DNA from: CAZALT01 sp964485515
GTDB taxonomy: Bacteria > Actinomycetota > Acidimicrobiia > Acidimicrobiales > Acidimicrobilacustridaceae
Assembly (NCBI GenBank): GCA_964485515.1
Contig: CAZALT010000002.1
Span: forward strand, 1-64,000
Length of the DNA stretch: 64,000 nucleotides
Direction of reading: 5' to 3'
Shown: in pieces, positions 48,347 to 57,331 of the stretch
How positions within the stretch are numbered: position 1 is the first letter of the stretch
How the letters are laid out: every line of letters begins with the position of its first letter
Made by a program: the position numbers and the translations under genes
The notes under the pieces: model-generated
Seen by the model: the letters and a program-made list of their open reading frames with translations, nothing else
What the model was told of the DNA's origin: nothing
Databases searched by the model: none

Positions 48347-51220
48347 TCAGCGACGACCCACGAGATGCTGATACATCTCGGCGGTGTCATGCGACGGCGA
48401 CGCCTCCAGATCGTCCAGGTAGCAAACCAGCTCGTCGTAGGCCGCGCGCACCGCCGTGGTGTTGCCTGCCACGTCCTCGATGCGCATGCGGGCGCGGTAC
48501 AGGCTCTCATCGCCGGGGAGGCCCCGCAGGCCTTGGAGCACGGCGAAGCGACCGAGGTCGAGGTCGCCGGTCTCGATGGCGAGGTCGACGAGCGTGGTGG
48601 CGCACGATTCGATGAGCCGCTCGGCGGTGTTGACGAACTGGTGGACGCGGGCCCAGTCGTAACCGTCGGCATCGAAGGGCGGGCCGGTGACGAGGTCGAG
48701 GGCCTGGCGGAGCAGGACCGCTGCCCTTTCCGGCGGTGCGCCCTGGGCCTGGCGGTGCAGGTCCTGGAGCTGGGCGAAGTCGGTGGTGACGCCGTCGGCG
48801 AGGTGGAAGGTCTGGTGGGGTCGGACGGCGTTGCTCAGGATGGGTTCGTCGCCCCAGCGGCCGAGCTGCGCTCGGGCACGGGTGATGAGGTTCCAGATGG
48901 TGCGGGGTTGCACGGGTTTGCCACCCCAGATGGCGTCCTGGATGTCTTCCTGGCGGGCGGGCCGATCGAGGCAGGCGGTGCACGCCACGACGATCATCTC
49001 GCGGCGACCGAGGTGGGGACCGTCGATCACCGTGGGTTCCCCCAACACGCGGATCATCAGCTGACGCGACTCGTCGACCGACGGACGGTCAGCGTCATCG
49101 CCCGGGACCGGCTCATCGGTGGTCACGGTGTGGTCGAGGAGCGCCTGTTCGACCAGGTCCACGGCGACGCGCTCCTCGGGCGTGCGCAGGTCAACGACTT
49201 CGTCGTTCGGGGAGACCGGGTCGCTGAAGTCGTCGTCGAGGGCGGACAAAGGGGTCTCATCGACCTCGGTGGCCGCGGCGAGCTCGGTGGCGAGGTCGGC
49301 GGCGTCGTCGAGCTCGATGTCGGGTTCGAGCAGTTCAGCGATGACCAAGTCAGTCTCGAGGGGCAGCGCCGCGGCACGGAACTCCACCCCAAGAGGTTCG
49401 AGGCGCGCCGTGCCATCGGCCGCGATGCGGAGGTGGCTGTCGGCATCGGCGATCTCCCCAATGGCGAGGACCGATACGGCGCGGCGCACCAGATCGTGAT
49501 CGGTGAGGTCCAGGGTTGGCGTGTGGTCGGCGTTGGTGACGGTGACGACCACGTCGAGGGGCAGGACGGGGACCGCTGCGATGCGGTGGCCGAAGGTCGA
49601 CGTCGATCGCGAGTCGGCGATCTGGTCGGCGGTCGACACCGCGGCGGAGACGATGCGGGCGTGGGCTTCGTCGATGTCAACGGTCTGGAGTCGGGGCAGG
49701 TCGTCGGTGCTGAGCATGGCGGCGATGTCGGGGGTGAGGGCCACGTAGGCGTCGGACAGGTCATCGCCGGAGCCGAGCTCGACGACCACGGCCCGCACGA
49801 AGTTCGTGACGGCGTCGTCGTCGCCGGTGATCGACAGCAGGCCGAGCCCTTCGAGGTCGACGAGCAGCTGCCGGCCGTCGCGTTCGCCGATGCTGACAAG
49901 CCCGGCGATCAGGGCGGGGCGTTGGGGATCGGGGACGGGCTGGTCGGGGTCGTAGAGCAAGCGCCAGGCCCATGCGCCGGGCACCGCCTCCCACGGGGCG
50001 GGCGCGTTCGGGTAGGGGCGGTCCCACAAGAGTTCGAGTCCGTAGTCCTCGGAGACCTCGACGGCGACCGGGTTGGCCGGGGTGGATCGGCCGGCGAGCT
50101 GCTCACCGAGCAGGGCGAGCTCCTGTCCGGCCCAGCGCACCAGTGGAACGTCGGACGAGGCGATCACCGTGCGCTCGGTCTCCGATACTCGGGCACGTCT
50201 CCGAGGTTCGGTTGTGGCCCGGCGCTGGCGACGGCGCAGCACAAGCAGCAGATTCGTGGCCAACACGGTGGCGCCGGTGATGCCGGCGACCACCTCGACG
50301 AGGCTGGGTAGCTCGTCTTCGGCGTCGACCGCCGCCGTCGTCGAGGCCAGGTCCGGAGCCGCCCCGGTCGGAGGCGGTGCAACTGGTGCCGAGGCCACGA
50401 CGGGCTGATCGGGGCCGGACAGAGGCGCATCGGTCGTTGGCGGTGGTGCTGGGGCTGGGGTTGCTGCCACGGCCGGCACCTCCATGACCGGCAGTGTCTC
50501 GGCGGGGACGATTGGGGGTGCTTCGACGGGGGCGAGGCCGACGGCGTCGGCGGGCAAGGTGAGTTGCCAGCCGATGCAGATGAGGTTGGGGTCGTGAATG
50601 AGGTCGCGGTTGAGATCGTGGATTTCGGACCAGCGGAACCCGCTGCCGAGGTGCGCCTCGGCGATGTCCCACAGGTTGTCGCCGCGCACCACGGTGTAGG
50701 TCGGCGATGGCGCCGGAGCCGGTGCCCCTGGGGTCGGCGTCAGGTCGATCGCCGTCGACGCGGAGACCGGGACGTGCACCGGGTTGAGGTGGACCTCGGA
50801 CAGTTGGACGACGGGCAGCGGTCGGGGGGCGCTCGACGCGGCCGGGTGGGGGCGGGCGACCGCGATGATGATGAGGGCGGAGCCGACCAGCTTGGCGGCC
50901 ACGGTGGAGAGCGGGCCGATGCGGTGGCCTCGTTGGCCGATGCCGCGGGCGGCGTCGACGACGTCGAGGGCGACGTAGCTGACGACGATCGCCCAGCAGA
51001 TCCAGGCCAGGCACACGAAGGTGTTGAGGATCACCACGGGGTCGATGAGTTGCACGGGCGTGCTGATCGCCTCGCCCCAATCGGGCATCTGTCCAGGGAG
51101 GGGCCAGCCGAAGAACACAGCGAGCGCGATCGGGCCGCCGATGACCACCACCAGGGTCCAGGTGAGGTTCGCGAGGGCTCGGGCGGTCTGGCGGCCGGCG
51201 GGCCGGGTGGCGGTCAACAT
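48347..51220 (-). CDS. membrane-bound LysM - winged-helix - BTAD protein
   Basis: A 957-residue protein. Three hydrophobic helices (about 20-38, 60-88, 108-123) are followed by a LysM domain (about 173-224: YTVVRGDNLWDIAEAHLG to IGWQLTLP) and a Pro/Ala linker. A fourth helix (about 309-328) ends in RRRQRR, then a long acidic cytoplasmic region. The C-terminal part has an OmpR-type winged helix (about 720-800) and a BTAD domain (about 805-957) as in SARP regulators. LysM would sit outside and the DNA-binding-like part inside. It is found beside Tad genes in actinobacteria. A direct wall-to-DNA sensor is an appealing inference. It is the last gene of the leftward pilus operon, 10 bp after a TadE-like gene. 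Confidence 0.85.
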   Translation of the reverse strand: MLTATRPAGRQTARALANLTWTLVVVIGGPIALAVFFGWPLPGQMPDWGEAISTPVQLIDPVVILNTFVCLAWICWAIVVSYVALDVVDAARGIGQRGHRIGPLSTVAAKLVGSALIIIAVARPHPAASSAPRPLPVVQLSEVHLNPVHVPVSASTAIDLTPTPGAPAPAPSPTYTVVRGDNLWDIAEAHLGSGFRWSEIHDLNRDLIHDPNLICIGWQLTLPADAVGLAPVEAPPIVPAETLPVMEVPAVAATPAPAPPPTTDAPLSGPDQPVVASAPVAPPPTGAAPDLASTTAAVDAEDELPSLVEVVAGITGATVLATNLLLVLRRRQRRATTEPRRRARVSETERTVIASSDVPLVRWAGQELALLGEQLAGRSTPANPVAVEVSEDYGLELLWDRPYPNAPAPWEAVPGAWAWRLLYDPDQPVPDPQRPALIAGLVSIGERDGRQLLVDLEGLGLLSITGDDDAVTNFVRAVVVELGSGDDLSDAYVALTPDIAAMLSTDDLPRLQTVDIDEAHARIVSAAVSTADQIADSRSTSTFGHRIAAVPVLPLDVVVTVTNADHTPTLDLTDHDLVRRAVSVLAIGEIADADSHLRIAADGTARLEPLGVEFRAAALPLETDLVIAELLEPDIELDDAADLATELAAATEVDETPLSALDDDFSDPVSPNDEVVDLRTPEERVAVDLVEQALLDHTVTTDEPVPGDDADRPSVDESRQLMIRVLGEPTVIDGPHLGRREMIVVACTACLDRPARQEDIQDAIWGGKPVQPRTIWNLITRARAQLGRWGDEPILSNAVRPHQTFHLADGVTTDFAQLQDLHRQAQGAPPERAAVLLRQALDLVTGPPFDADGYDWARVHQFVNTAERLIESCATTLVDLAIETGDLDLGRFAVLQGLRGLPGDESLYRARMRIEDVAGNTTAVRAAYDELVCYLDDLEASPSHDTAEMYQHLVGRR

Positions 51221-51229
51221 GGCAGCTCC

Positions 51230-51652
51230 TTACGGTCCGGTCAGGCCGGCGCGGGCTCGGGCAGTGGCGGTGCCGGTCACGGGGCGGTCTCCGACCCCGA
51301 AGGTGGCGAGGAAGGTCATGGACTGGTCCCGGGTGATGGTCACGGTGACCGAGGCGGTGTCCGCTGTGGCGGTGCCCTGCCAGCCATTGGTGGCGAGGAA
51401 CGCCTCGGCGCGGGCCTCCGCCTCGGCGGGGTCGAGCTTGGGAGTGGATCCGGTGTCGTACAGGTGGGCGACGTCGATGGCCTGGGCGCCGGAGCGGGCA
51501 GCCTGTTCGGCGTCGTTGATGGCGTCGCGTTTGGCCGAAATGAGGGCGCCGCCGTCGAAGACGAGCCCGGCCATCGCGAAGATGATCACGGTGGCGAAGA
51601 TCATCCACAGCGAGGCGGATCCCCGGTCGTCGGCTCGGGTGCGCGGGCTCAT
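51230..51652 (-). CDS. TadG/TadE-like pilus assembly protein
   Basis: 140 residues with an N-terminal pseudopilin-like helix (DRGSASLWMIFATVIIFAMAGLVFDGG, here cut to its key elements: basic Arg then GS and about 20 hydrophobic residues). The helix is followed by a short exported domain. The protein is typical of the third small TadE/G-like subunit in actinobacterial Flp loci. The start overlaps the upstream stop by 4 bp (ATGA). Confidence 0.78.
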   Translation of the reverse strand: MSPRTRADDRGSASLWMIFATVIIFAMAGLVFDGGALISAKRDAINDAEQAARSGAQAIDVAHLYDTGSTPKLDPAEAEARAEAFLATNGWQGTATADTASVTVTITRDQSMTFLATFGVGDRPVTGTATARARAGLTGP

Positions 51653-52065
51653 GTGGTGCCCCGGTAGGTGTCGACCACTGAGACCGACGTCGAGGTGATG
51701 GTTCGGCTGCCGGACAGGCCGATGAGTCCGAGGTCGGAGAGCGAGACGTCGCAGGCCACGGTGACGGTGACCTGACCGCCGGGGGTGAACGCGGCGGTGT
51801 TCACATCGACGGTGCGGGACTGGCAGCGCAGGCGGCTGCGGTCGAGGGAGTCATCGGCGGCGCGCACCCCGGAGTCGTGGGCAGTGAGGGCATCGCGTTG
51901 GATGCTGGCGGTGCGGGCCGCGTCGCGGGCGGTCTCGTCGACCTGTTCGCGCACCGTTGCGGTGCGGCCCACGAAGGCGACCAGGCACAGCAGGGCGATG
52001 GCAATGGGCACGACGATGACCAGTTCGGTGGTGATGGCGCCGTGGTCGCCGCGGACCCTGTTCAT
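51649..52065 (-). CDS. TadE-family pseudopilin
   Basis: 138 residues: GDHGAITTELVIVVPIAIAL forms the processing site and hydrophobic helix, then a helical stalk (REQVDETARDAARTAS) and a small beta-domain. The Glu at position +5 of the pilin-like motif is present (TTELV). ATG 52065 overlaps the stop of the preceding TadE-like gene by 4 bp. Assigned by family layout and operon position. Confidence 0.82.
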   Translation of the reverse strand: MNRVRGDHGAITTELVIVVPIAIALLCLVAFVGRTATVREQVDETARDAARTASIQRDALTAHDSGVRAADDSLDRSRLRCQSRTVDVNTAAFTPGGQVTVTVACDVSLSDLGLIGLSGSRTITSTSVSVVDTYRGTT

Positions 52066-52476
52066 TGGAACTGCTCGATTGGCGACGTCGACGTGGCCTG
52101 AACTTCGAGGCCGAGGCCTGGAACCACGGCGGATGATCGACCGCTGACAATGACGGTCACCGTGGCAGCGTCTCGGGTGACGGTGACCGTCGGGTCGGTC
52201 ACGGCCTTGGAGCCNNNNNNNNNNGTCGGCGAGGATCTGGTCGGCCCGGGCGTGGCCGTCGAGGTCGGTGGCTTCGAGGGCGCGGGCTGACCGTGCGCCT
52301 TCCTGGGCGGCGGCGTTGACGACGTGGCGGGCGTGGAACCACAGGGCCAGGTGTACCGACACCAGCACGAGCAGGAGCATGAGCGGCATGACGATGACCA
52401 ACTCGGTGGTCGCCGCGCCGGCATCGCCGCGCAGGCGCGACGGATCCGATCCGGGGCGGCGACGGGGGCGGGGCAT
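52062..52476 (-). CDS. TadE-family pseudopilin, interrupted by an assembly gap
   Basis: The N-terminal part from ATG 52476 reads GDAGAATTELVIVMPLMLLL, a TadE signal, then HARHVVNAAAQEGARSARAL. Ten N at 52215-52224 break the frame; after them the natural C-terminus is read in another frame and ends in TSTSPIEQFQ at 52062. The stop there overlaps the next start by 4 bp, like the other junctions, so the frameshift is due to the unknown gap length and the gene is probably intact. Exact protein length cannot be given. Confidence 0.78.
52215..52224. other. assembly gap (10 N)
   Basis: Ten undetermined bases within a TadE-like gene. The coding frames before and after do not match, so the true gap length is not 10, or is not a multiple of three relative to it. 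Confidence 0.97.
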
Positions 52477-52679
52477 CAGGTGGGGATGGAGTTCGCCTTG
52501 TCGGTGACCTTGGCCACGATGATGGCCACAACGGCAAGGGCAAGAGCGGCGAGGCCGGCGATGACGATGACGGTCTCGGTGGTCATGGCGCCCCGGTCGC
52601 CGAGCAACCGGCGGTCGCCTCGTGTGGCGGCGAGAACGCCCATGCGGGCGGTGATGTAGGTGATGATGATGGTTCCCAT
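52476..52679 (-). CDS. Flp-type pilin / DUF4244-like small protein
   Basis: 67 residues: a basic leader (GDRRLLGDRGA), then MTTETVIVIAGLAALALAV, a hydrophobic helix with Glu at the +5-like position, and a short charged end. This is the layout of the major Flp pilin in actinobacterial Tad loci. ATG 52679 is supported by AGGAAAGGGG upstream. The stop overlaps the next start by 1 bp (TGATG). Too short to be certain beyond family type. Confidence 0.75.
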   Translation of the reverse strand: MGTIIITYITARMGVLAATRGDRRLLGDRGAMTTETVIVIAGLAALALAVVAIIVAKVTDKANSIPT

Positions 52680-52714
52680 GGGAACCCCTTTCCTGTCGGG
52701 TATTGGTTGGTTGG

Positions 52715-53611
52715 CTAGAGATCTCCGAGGACGGTCATGACGGCGGGAAATCCGATGAGCAGCACGAAGCCGAACAGCAACATCGCCGAGGGGATGGCCA
52801 TGCGTTCGGTGGCGGCCTGAGCCTCGGACTCGGCGGTGGCTAGCTCGGTGGAGCGAAGGGTGTCGGCCTTCACCGCGATCGAGGCCCGCACCTTGGCGCC
52901 CTCGCTGCCCGCCAAGGCCACCGACGATGCGAGCTCGACGAGGGCGGGGACGTCTAGGTCCTCGCCGAGGCGGGCGAAGCTGGACCACACGGTCAGCCCG
53001 TCGAGTTGGGCGACGTCGATGGCGCGGCGAAGGAGGTGGAACGACCACGAGTCACCGACGCGGGCCGCTTCGACGAGGGCAGCTTCGGTGCCCATGCCAC
53101 CGGCAAGGCTGATGGCGACGAGGTCGAGGTAGGAACCGAGGGCGAGGGCGAACTCTCGGCGGCGCCGTTCGGCGTCGCGCCGCAGGTTCACGTCGGGAGC
53201 GAAGAAGCCCATCACCGCGCCGCCGACGGCCAACGCGATCAGCGCCCAGGTGGGAGCGGGGACTCCGGCCAGGACGAAGAGTACGCCGATGGCGAGGGCG
53301 AAACCGGTGGGCAGCACGGCGCAAACGCTCTTGGATCCCACGTGGGTTTCGACGCTGGTGCCGACCATGCGGGCATCCGCGGCGATCGCGTCGGAGCTGA
53401 TGCCCAGGTTCTCGAGCGCACCGAGGGAGCGGCGGCCGAGGCGACGCTTCCACGCAGACGCGGTGTCGGTGTCGACGATCTCGGTACGGCGCTGGAGCCG
53501 GCCGAGCTCGGCGGCGAGCGGTGGGGGAGGCGGGAAGGCCAAACGCCATCCGGCGAACCCACACAGCCCGGCAATGGCGCCGAGGACCACGGTGATCCAG
53601 ATGCTGGTCAC
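52715..53611 (-). CDS. tadC: TadC-like type II/IV secretion F-domain membrane protein
   Basis: A 298-residue protein. One N-terminal helix, two central helices (about 98-135) and one C-terminal helix (about 272-295) surround a T2SSF domain (about 150-280: FALALGSYLDLVAISLAGGMGTEAAL). It forms the inner-membrane platform of the Flp pilus together with TadB, with which it overlaps by 4 bp (ATGA). 35 bp separate its stop from the pilin start. Confidence 0.87.
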   Translation of the reverse strand: MTSIWITVVLGAIAGLCGFAGWRLAFPPPPPLAAELGRLQRRTEIVDTDTASAWKRRLGRRSLGALENLGISSDAIAADARMVGTSVETHVGSKSVCAVLPTGFALAIGVLFVLAGVPAPTWALIALAVGGAVMGFFAPDVNLRRDAERRRREFALALGSYLDLVAISLAGGMGTEAALVEAARVGDSWSFHLLRRAIDVAQLDGLTVWSSFARLGEDLDVPALVELASSVALAGSEGAKVRASIAVKADTLRSTELATAESEAQAATERMAIPSAMLLFGFVLLIGFPAVMTVLGDL

Positions 53612-54492
53612 CGTGGCATCCGTTCACTCGGCGCGGCGACGCGGACCGGTGCGGCGCCGGCGGTGAGGAACCGGGCGGTGGTGGTGGGCCGCCCCATGCG
53701 GGCCAGCCACCAGAATGCGGCGCCGAAGAACGCGGCGACCACCACCAGCACGAGCTGGCCGATCGGTGAGCGGTAGGCCTCCACATAGGTGGGGTTCAAC
53801 ACGACGATGCCCACCGAGAACAACACGGTCACCGCGGTGACGACCTTGACCGAGCTGCGGGTCCGGGCCCGCCCGGTCTCGACCCGCATGCGCATCTTGA
53901 CCGTGTCACGCGTGGTCGCGGCGAGCCGACCGAGGAGCTCACCGAGCTGACGGGGTGAGCCCTCCGCGGCGAGGATCAGCGCGGCGACGACCAGGTCACC
54001 GGCCGGATCATCAAGACGTTCCGCGAAGCGCCGCAGCGCGACGCGCACCGTGGTGCCTGACTGCAGAGCAGAGGCCAGCGACATCACGTCAGCGCGGATC
54101 GATGGTGGGGCGAGCACTGCGGTGGTCACAATGGCCTGTTCGAGGCCGGCTGCGGCGGCCATGACATCGCGGAGTTGTTCCGTCCAGGTGGCGATGGCGT
54201 CGAGGCCGTCCTGCGCGGCGCGGCGTCTCGCCGCGCCACCGAGCAGCGAAGGCGCAGCGAACCCGGCCCCGCCAGCGAGGAGGATCCCGATGGGCCAGCG
54301 GGTCGCCACCCCGATCGCCACCGCAGCGGCGACCGCGCAGCCGGTGCGCAGCGTGAGGTTGTCGACATCGTTTGCCCAGGTGCGCAGCCGCGACGGGCGC
54401 GACTCTCCAGCGGGACGCGGGACCAGCGCCCAGATGAGCAGGGCCACACCGGCGCCGAAGCCGAGCCCGCACAACACCGCGATCCCGGTCAT
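53608..54492 (-). CDS. tadB: TadB-like type II/IV secretion F-domain membrane protein
   Basis: A 294-residue protein. Helices near 5-25 and 50-80, a T2SSF domain (about 95-230: LDAIATWTEQLRDVMAAAAGLEQAI) and two C-terminal helices (about 205-255). Partner of TadC and the TadA ATPase. ATG 54492 overlaps the tadA stop by 4 bp (ATGA); a start 9 codons earlier is possible but would overlap more. Confidence 0.87.
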   Translation of the reverse strand: MTGIAVLCGLGFGAGVALLIWALVPRPAGESRPSRLRTWANDVDNLTLRTGCAVAAAVAIGVATRWPIGILLAGGAGFAAPSLLGGAARRRAAQDGLDAIATWTEQLRDVMAAAAGLEQAIVTTAVLAPPSIRADVMSLASALQSGTTVRVALRRFAERLDDPAGDLVVAALILAAEGSPRQLGELLGRLAATTRDTVKMRMRVETGRARTRSSVKVVTAVTVLFSVGIVVLNPTYVEAYRSPIGQLVLVVVAAFFGAAFWWLARMGRPTTTARFLTAGAAPVRVAAPSERMPR

Positions 54493-55853
54493 GGGACAGC
54501 CTGCAACGCGTGAGGCCACGAGTAGCCGACTCCGGTGAGCCGTTGGGCCGTGACTGGTCGCAGCGGTACCCCCGTCGGTGTCGCCGTCTCGCCGTCGGCG
54601 GACGTGAAGATCTCGTTGGTGGCGACGTGGTGCTCGTCCGCGGCGATGACCTCACGGACAGATGACACCCACCGGCGCACCCCGGTCTCGGTGGTGTGCT
54701 GGTCGATGAACACGATCAGATCGACAGCGTTGGCCAGCAGCAGATTGGACGCGATGCGGTCGAGGCGCTCGGGGGCCTGTACGCAGTACGACGCGACCCG
54801 GTCGATGACGCCTTCGCTGCTCGACGCGTGGATGGTGCACATCGAGCCGTCGTTGCCCTGCGACATCGCATTGAGCATGGGGATCACCTCATGGCCCCGG
54901 ACCTCGCCGACGATGACCCGTGACGGGTTCATACGCAGACCCATGCGCACCAGCTCGGCCAGAGTGACCTCACCCTCGCCTTCGGTGTTGGCCTCACGGG
55001 CCTCCATCGACACCACATCGGCGTGGCGGTCAGGGAAGTGGTCGAGGTTCAACTCCCGGTTGTCCTCGATCGTGATCAACCGCTCCGAGGGCCTCGCCTC
55101 GCCGAGCAGAGCGCGCAGCAACGTCGTCTTGCCGGCGTTGGTGCCACCGGCGACCAACACGTTGAGTCGAGCCCGCACCACCGCGGTGAAGAACTCCTCG
55201 AGCCGCCTATCGAACATGGATGTCTCGGCCAGATCCGACAGGGATGCCGCCGCCTTGCGGTGCCGGCGCACCGACACGCACGGCCTCGTCGTCACCGCCA
55301 TCACCGCGAAAAGGCGGGCACCGGACGGCAACTGGACGTTGAGCTCCACCGCGGCGTTGTCGAAGCGGCGCTCGGCCTGGCCGGCCCGGGCCCCGATGCG
55401 CCGCAGGTGCTCGATCATCTCCGCGTCGGAGCGCCACAGCTGCGGGCCCAGCTCCTTGCGGCCATCGGCATAGGACACCCACACCCGGTCACAGCCGATG
55501 GCATCGATGTTCTCCACCAAGGGATCGGCCAACAACCGGTCGAGCATCCCCGCGCCGAACATGTCGTCGAGCGCGGCCTGCACCACCGCCGCGTCCTCCG
55601 CATCGGACAGCGGCGGAACACCATTGGCGATGTCGCGTTCGGCTGCCTGACGCAGACGCTGCTGGATCGCGCTCGTGGCGAACAAGCGTTGATCCACGCC
55701 GGTCAGGTCACGGCCTGCGGCAACGGCGTTGTCGCGCCACGCCGCCACCTCATCGCCGACCCCGTGGACGAGTAGATCATCGAGAGCCCGGCGGGCGCGA
55801 TCGGACAGCTCCGCGGTCGGTGCACGCTCGGTCGTGGTCAAAACGCCACCCAC
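54489..55853 (-). CDS. tadA: TadA/CpaF-type secretion ATPase
   Basis: A 454-residue hexameric ATPase of the VirB11/PilT superfamily. An N-terminal domain (about 1-200) precedes Walker A GGTNAGKTT (about 236-244), the Asp box TIEDNRELNL, Walker B RVIVGEVRG and the His box GSMCTIHASS. It drives Flp pilus assembly. Within a conjugative element it could also play the VirB11 role. The start at 55853 overlaps the ParA-like gene by 16 bp; a GTG at 55844 is an alternative. Confidence 0.92.
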   Translation of the reverse strand: MGGVLTTTERAPTAELSDRARRALDDLLVHGVGDEVAAWRDNAVAAGRDLTGVDQRLFATSAIQQRLRQAAERDIANGVPPLSDAEDAAVVQAALDDMFGAGMLDRLLADPLVENIDAIGCDRVWVSYADGRKELGPQLWRSDAEMIEHLRRIGARAGQAERRFDNAAVELNVQLPSGARLFAVMAVTTRPCVSVRRHRKAAASLSDLAETSMFDRRLEEFFTAVVRARLNVLVAGGTNAGKTTLLRALLGEARPSERLITIEDNRELNLDHFPDRHADVVSMEAREANTEGEGEVTLAELVRMGLRMNPSRVIVGEVRGHEVIPMLNAMSQGNDGSMCTIHASSSEGVIDRVASYCVQAPERLDRIASNLLLANAVDLIVFIDQHTTETGVRRWVSSVREVIAADEHHVATNEIFTSADGETATPTGVPLRPVTAQRLTGVGYSWPHALQAVP

Positions 55854-56647
55854 TCCGTCGCGTGACCGTTCGCCGCGACGGGCTTCGGCTCCGGTGGAGC
55901 GGGAACATGCCGCGGCGCGAGGTGGCCAGCGACGTTGGCCGCGGCCGCGAGCAGTGGACTGCGGGAAAGGACCTTCGCACCCACCGGTTCGCCAGCGAGC
56001 GCCCGGGCCCCCACCGACTCATCAGGCAGCACCGCAAGCACCGGTGCATCCACGGCGGCAGCGATCTCGTCGGGGCCGTAGGGCCGGTCGCCGACCACGA
56101 GCAGCGTGGCCGCCGTGCCCGTTGTCCGCAACGCGGCGACGAGGGCCTGGGTGTGCAGCACCGACTCCACCGTCGGCCGCACGACCAGCAGAAGTGTGTC
56201 GGCCCCGGCCGCGAGGGGCAGGGCAGGGGAGAGCGGCTCGAGTCGACCCGCATCGACCACGACATCGACGTTCTCCAGCTCAGCCAGACGATCGACCAGG
56301 CCGGCGCCGACCAGCGACCGGATCGCCGTCGACGCCGCGAACGACGACGCGGGACCAACCAGCGCGCGCACCTCACCCGGGCCGGGCAGACGCTGGAGAT
56401 GCTCGAGCAGCGCCTGGTGGTTGAGGCCGGCCCGGGACAGCGCCGCTAGCTGCACAGTCGACGGCGCATCGCGCAGACCCTCGGTCTCGGGATCGAACGG
56501 CGCGAGGCGCACCACCAGGTCTCCACCGGCCGGGTCGGCCTCGACGACCAGCGGTTCGCGGTGGTCCGGCCATCGAGCGGCCAAGGCCAGCAGCGTGGTC
56601 GTCACGCCGGGAGAGCCCTTCGCCGAGGCGAGCACCGTGACCGTCAC
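55838..56647 (-). CDS. CpaE/ParA-like ATPase
   Basis: A 269-residue MinD/ParA-fold ATPase with a deviant Walker A (KGSPGVTTT, about 10-18), a DAGRLEPLS switch region and LLVVRPT. In Tad loci such proteins (CpaE/TadZ) place the pilus machinery in the cell. The N-terminal receiver-like domain of CpaE is absent. It overlaps the upstream SAF gene by 4 bp (ATGA). Confidence 0.82.
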   Translation of the reverse strand: MTVTVLASAKGSPGVTTTLLALAARWPDHREPLVVEADPAGGDLVVRLAPFDPETEGLRDAPSTVQLAALSRAGLNHQALLEHLQRLPGPGEVRALVGPASSFAASTAIRSLVGAGLVDRLAELENVDVVVDAGRLEPLSPALPLAAGADTLLLVVRPTVESVLHTQALVAALRTTGTAATLLVVGDRPYGPDEIAAAVDAPVLAVLPDESVGARALAGEPVGAKVLSRSPLLAAAANVAGHLAPRHVPAPPEPKPVAANGHATEWVAF

Positions 56648-57315
56648 GGAACCACCACCACCGCAGCGCGCTGAGCCAGCGACGCGCTCGCCACCACCGG
56701 GGCCTTCTCCTCGGGCACCACCAACGACAGCTGCGTCGTCGCCGCAGCCGAGGACCCACCCGAGCTCACCTTCAGCACCCGACCATCGGCGATCACCGTG
56801 CCCGTTCCACCATCACCGCCATCCGCGGCATCGACCTCGATCACCCGCACCGTGTCCCCAGCCCGAATCGCCCCCAGCGGTGCTGCCGCGGCGGCCACCT
56901 CGACACCAACGAGTGCCTCGCCGTCACCGATCACGGCCGGCTCGCCCACCGCCGAGGACGTCACAAGCGCACCCTCGAGAAGGTCCACCGACGCCGTTCG
57001 ACCCACGATCTGATCGCGATCGGACAACGCAACAGTCGACAGGCCCGGATCGGGACTCACCTGCACGACCCGCAGGTCGTCCTCGCTGATCACCGCGCCA
57101 GCGGGCACCGGACGGGCCAGCGCCAACACCGGCGCCGAGTCGCTCGATGCCAACTGGATCCCGACGAAGACCAAGACCGACACCACCATGCACACGACCG
57201 CCACCACCGCCAACGGCAAGCTCCTACGCCGACGGCCTGCCGGCGCAATACCGACCGGCGGGCTCGAAGCCGATCCGTTCGACGACACACGATCGCGAGA
57301 CAACGACGTAGTCAC
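56644..57315 (-). CDS. CpaB/RcpC-like SAF-domain pilus protein
   Basis: A 223-residue protein. A membrane helix (about 37-57) is followed by an SAF domain (about 66-125: ALARPVPAGAVISEDDLRVVQV and GRTASVDLLEGALV) as in CpaB/RcpC, which sits in the periplasmic part of the Flp apparatus. GTG 57315 is preferred, with GAAGGGA about 7 bp upstream; the frame to 57372 is less likely. First clearly pilus-specific gene after two exported proteins. Confidence 0.8.
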   Translation of the reverse strand: MTTSLSRDRVSSNGSASSPPVGIAPAGRRRRSLPLAVVAVVCMVVSVLVFVGIQLASSDSAPVLALARPVPAGAVISEDDLRVVQVSPDPGLSTVALSDRDQIVGRTASVDLLEGALVTSSAVGEPAVIGDGEALVGVEVAAAAAPLGAIRAGDTVRVIEVDAADGGDGGTGTVIADGRVLKVSSGGSSAAATTQLSLVVPEEKAPVVASASLAQRAAVVVVP

Positions 57316-57331
57316 AGCAGGTTCCCTTCGC

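Noticed and set aside
48326..50311. Plus-strand open frame of 661 codons
   Set aside because: Val/Gly/Asp-rich mirror of the LysM-BTAD gene; no start context or domain.
51649..52476. Single 275-residue protein spanning two TadE genes
   Set aside because: The join exists only because of the 10 N; each half has its own pilin-like start, and an ATGA junction lies at 52062-52065.
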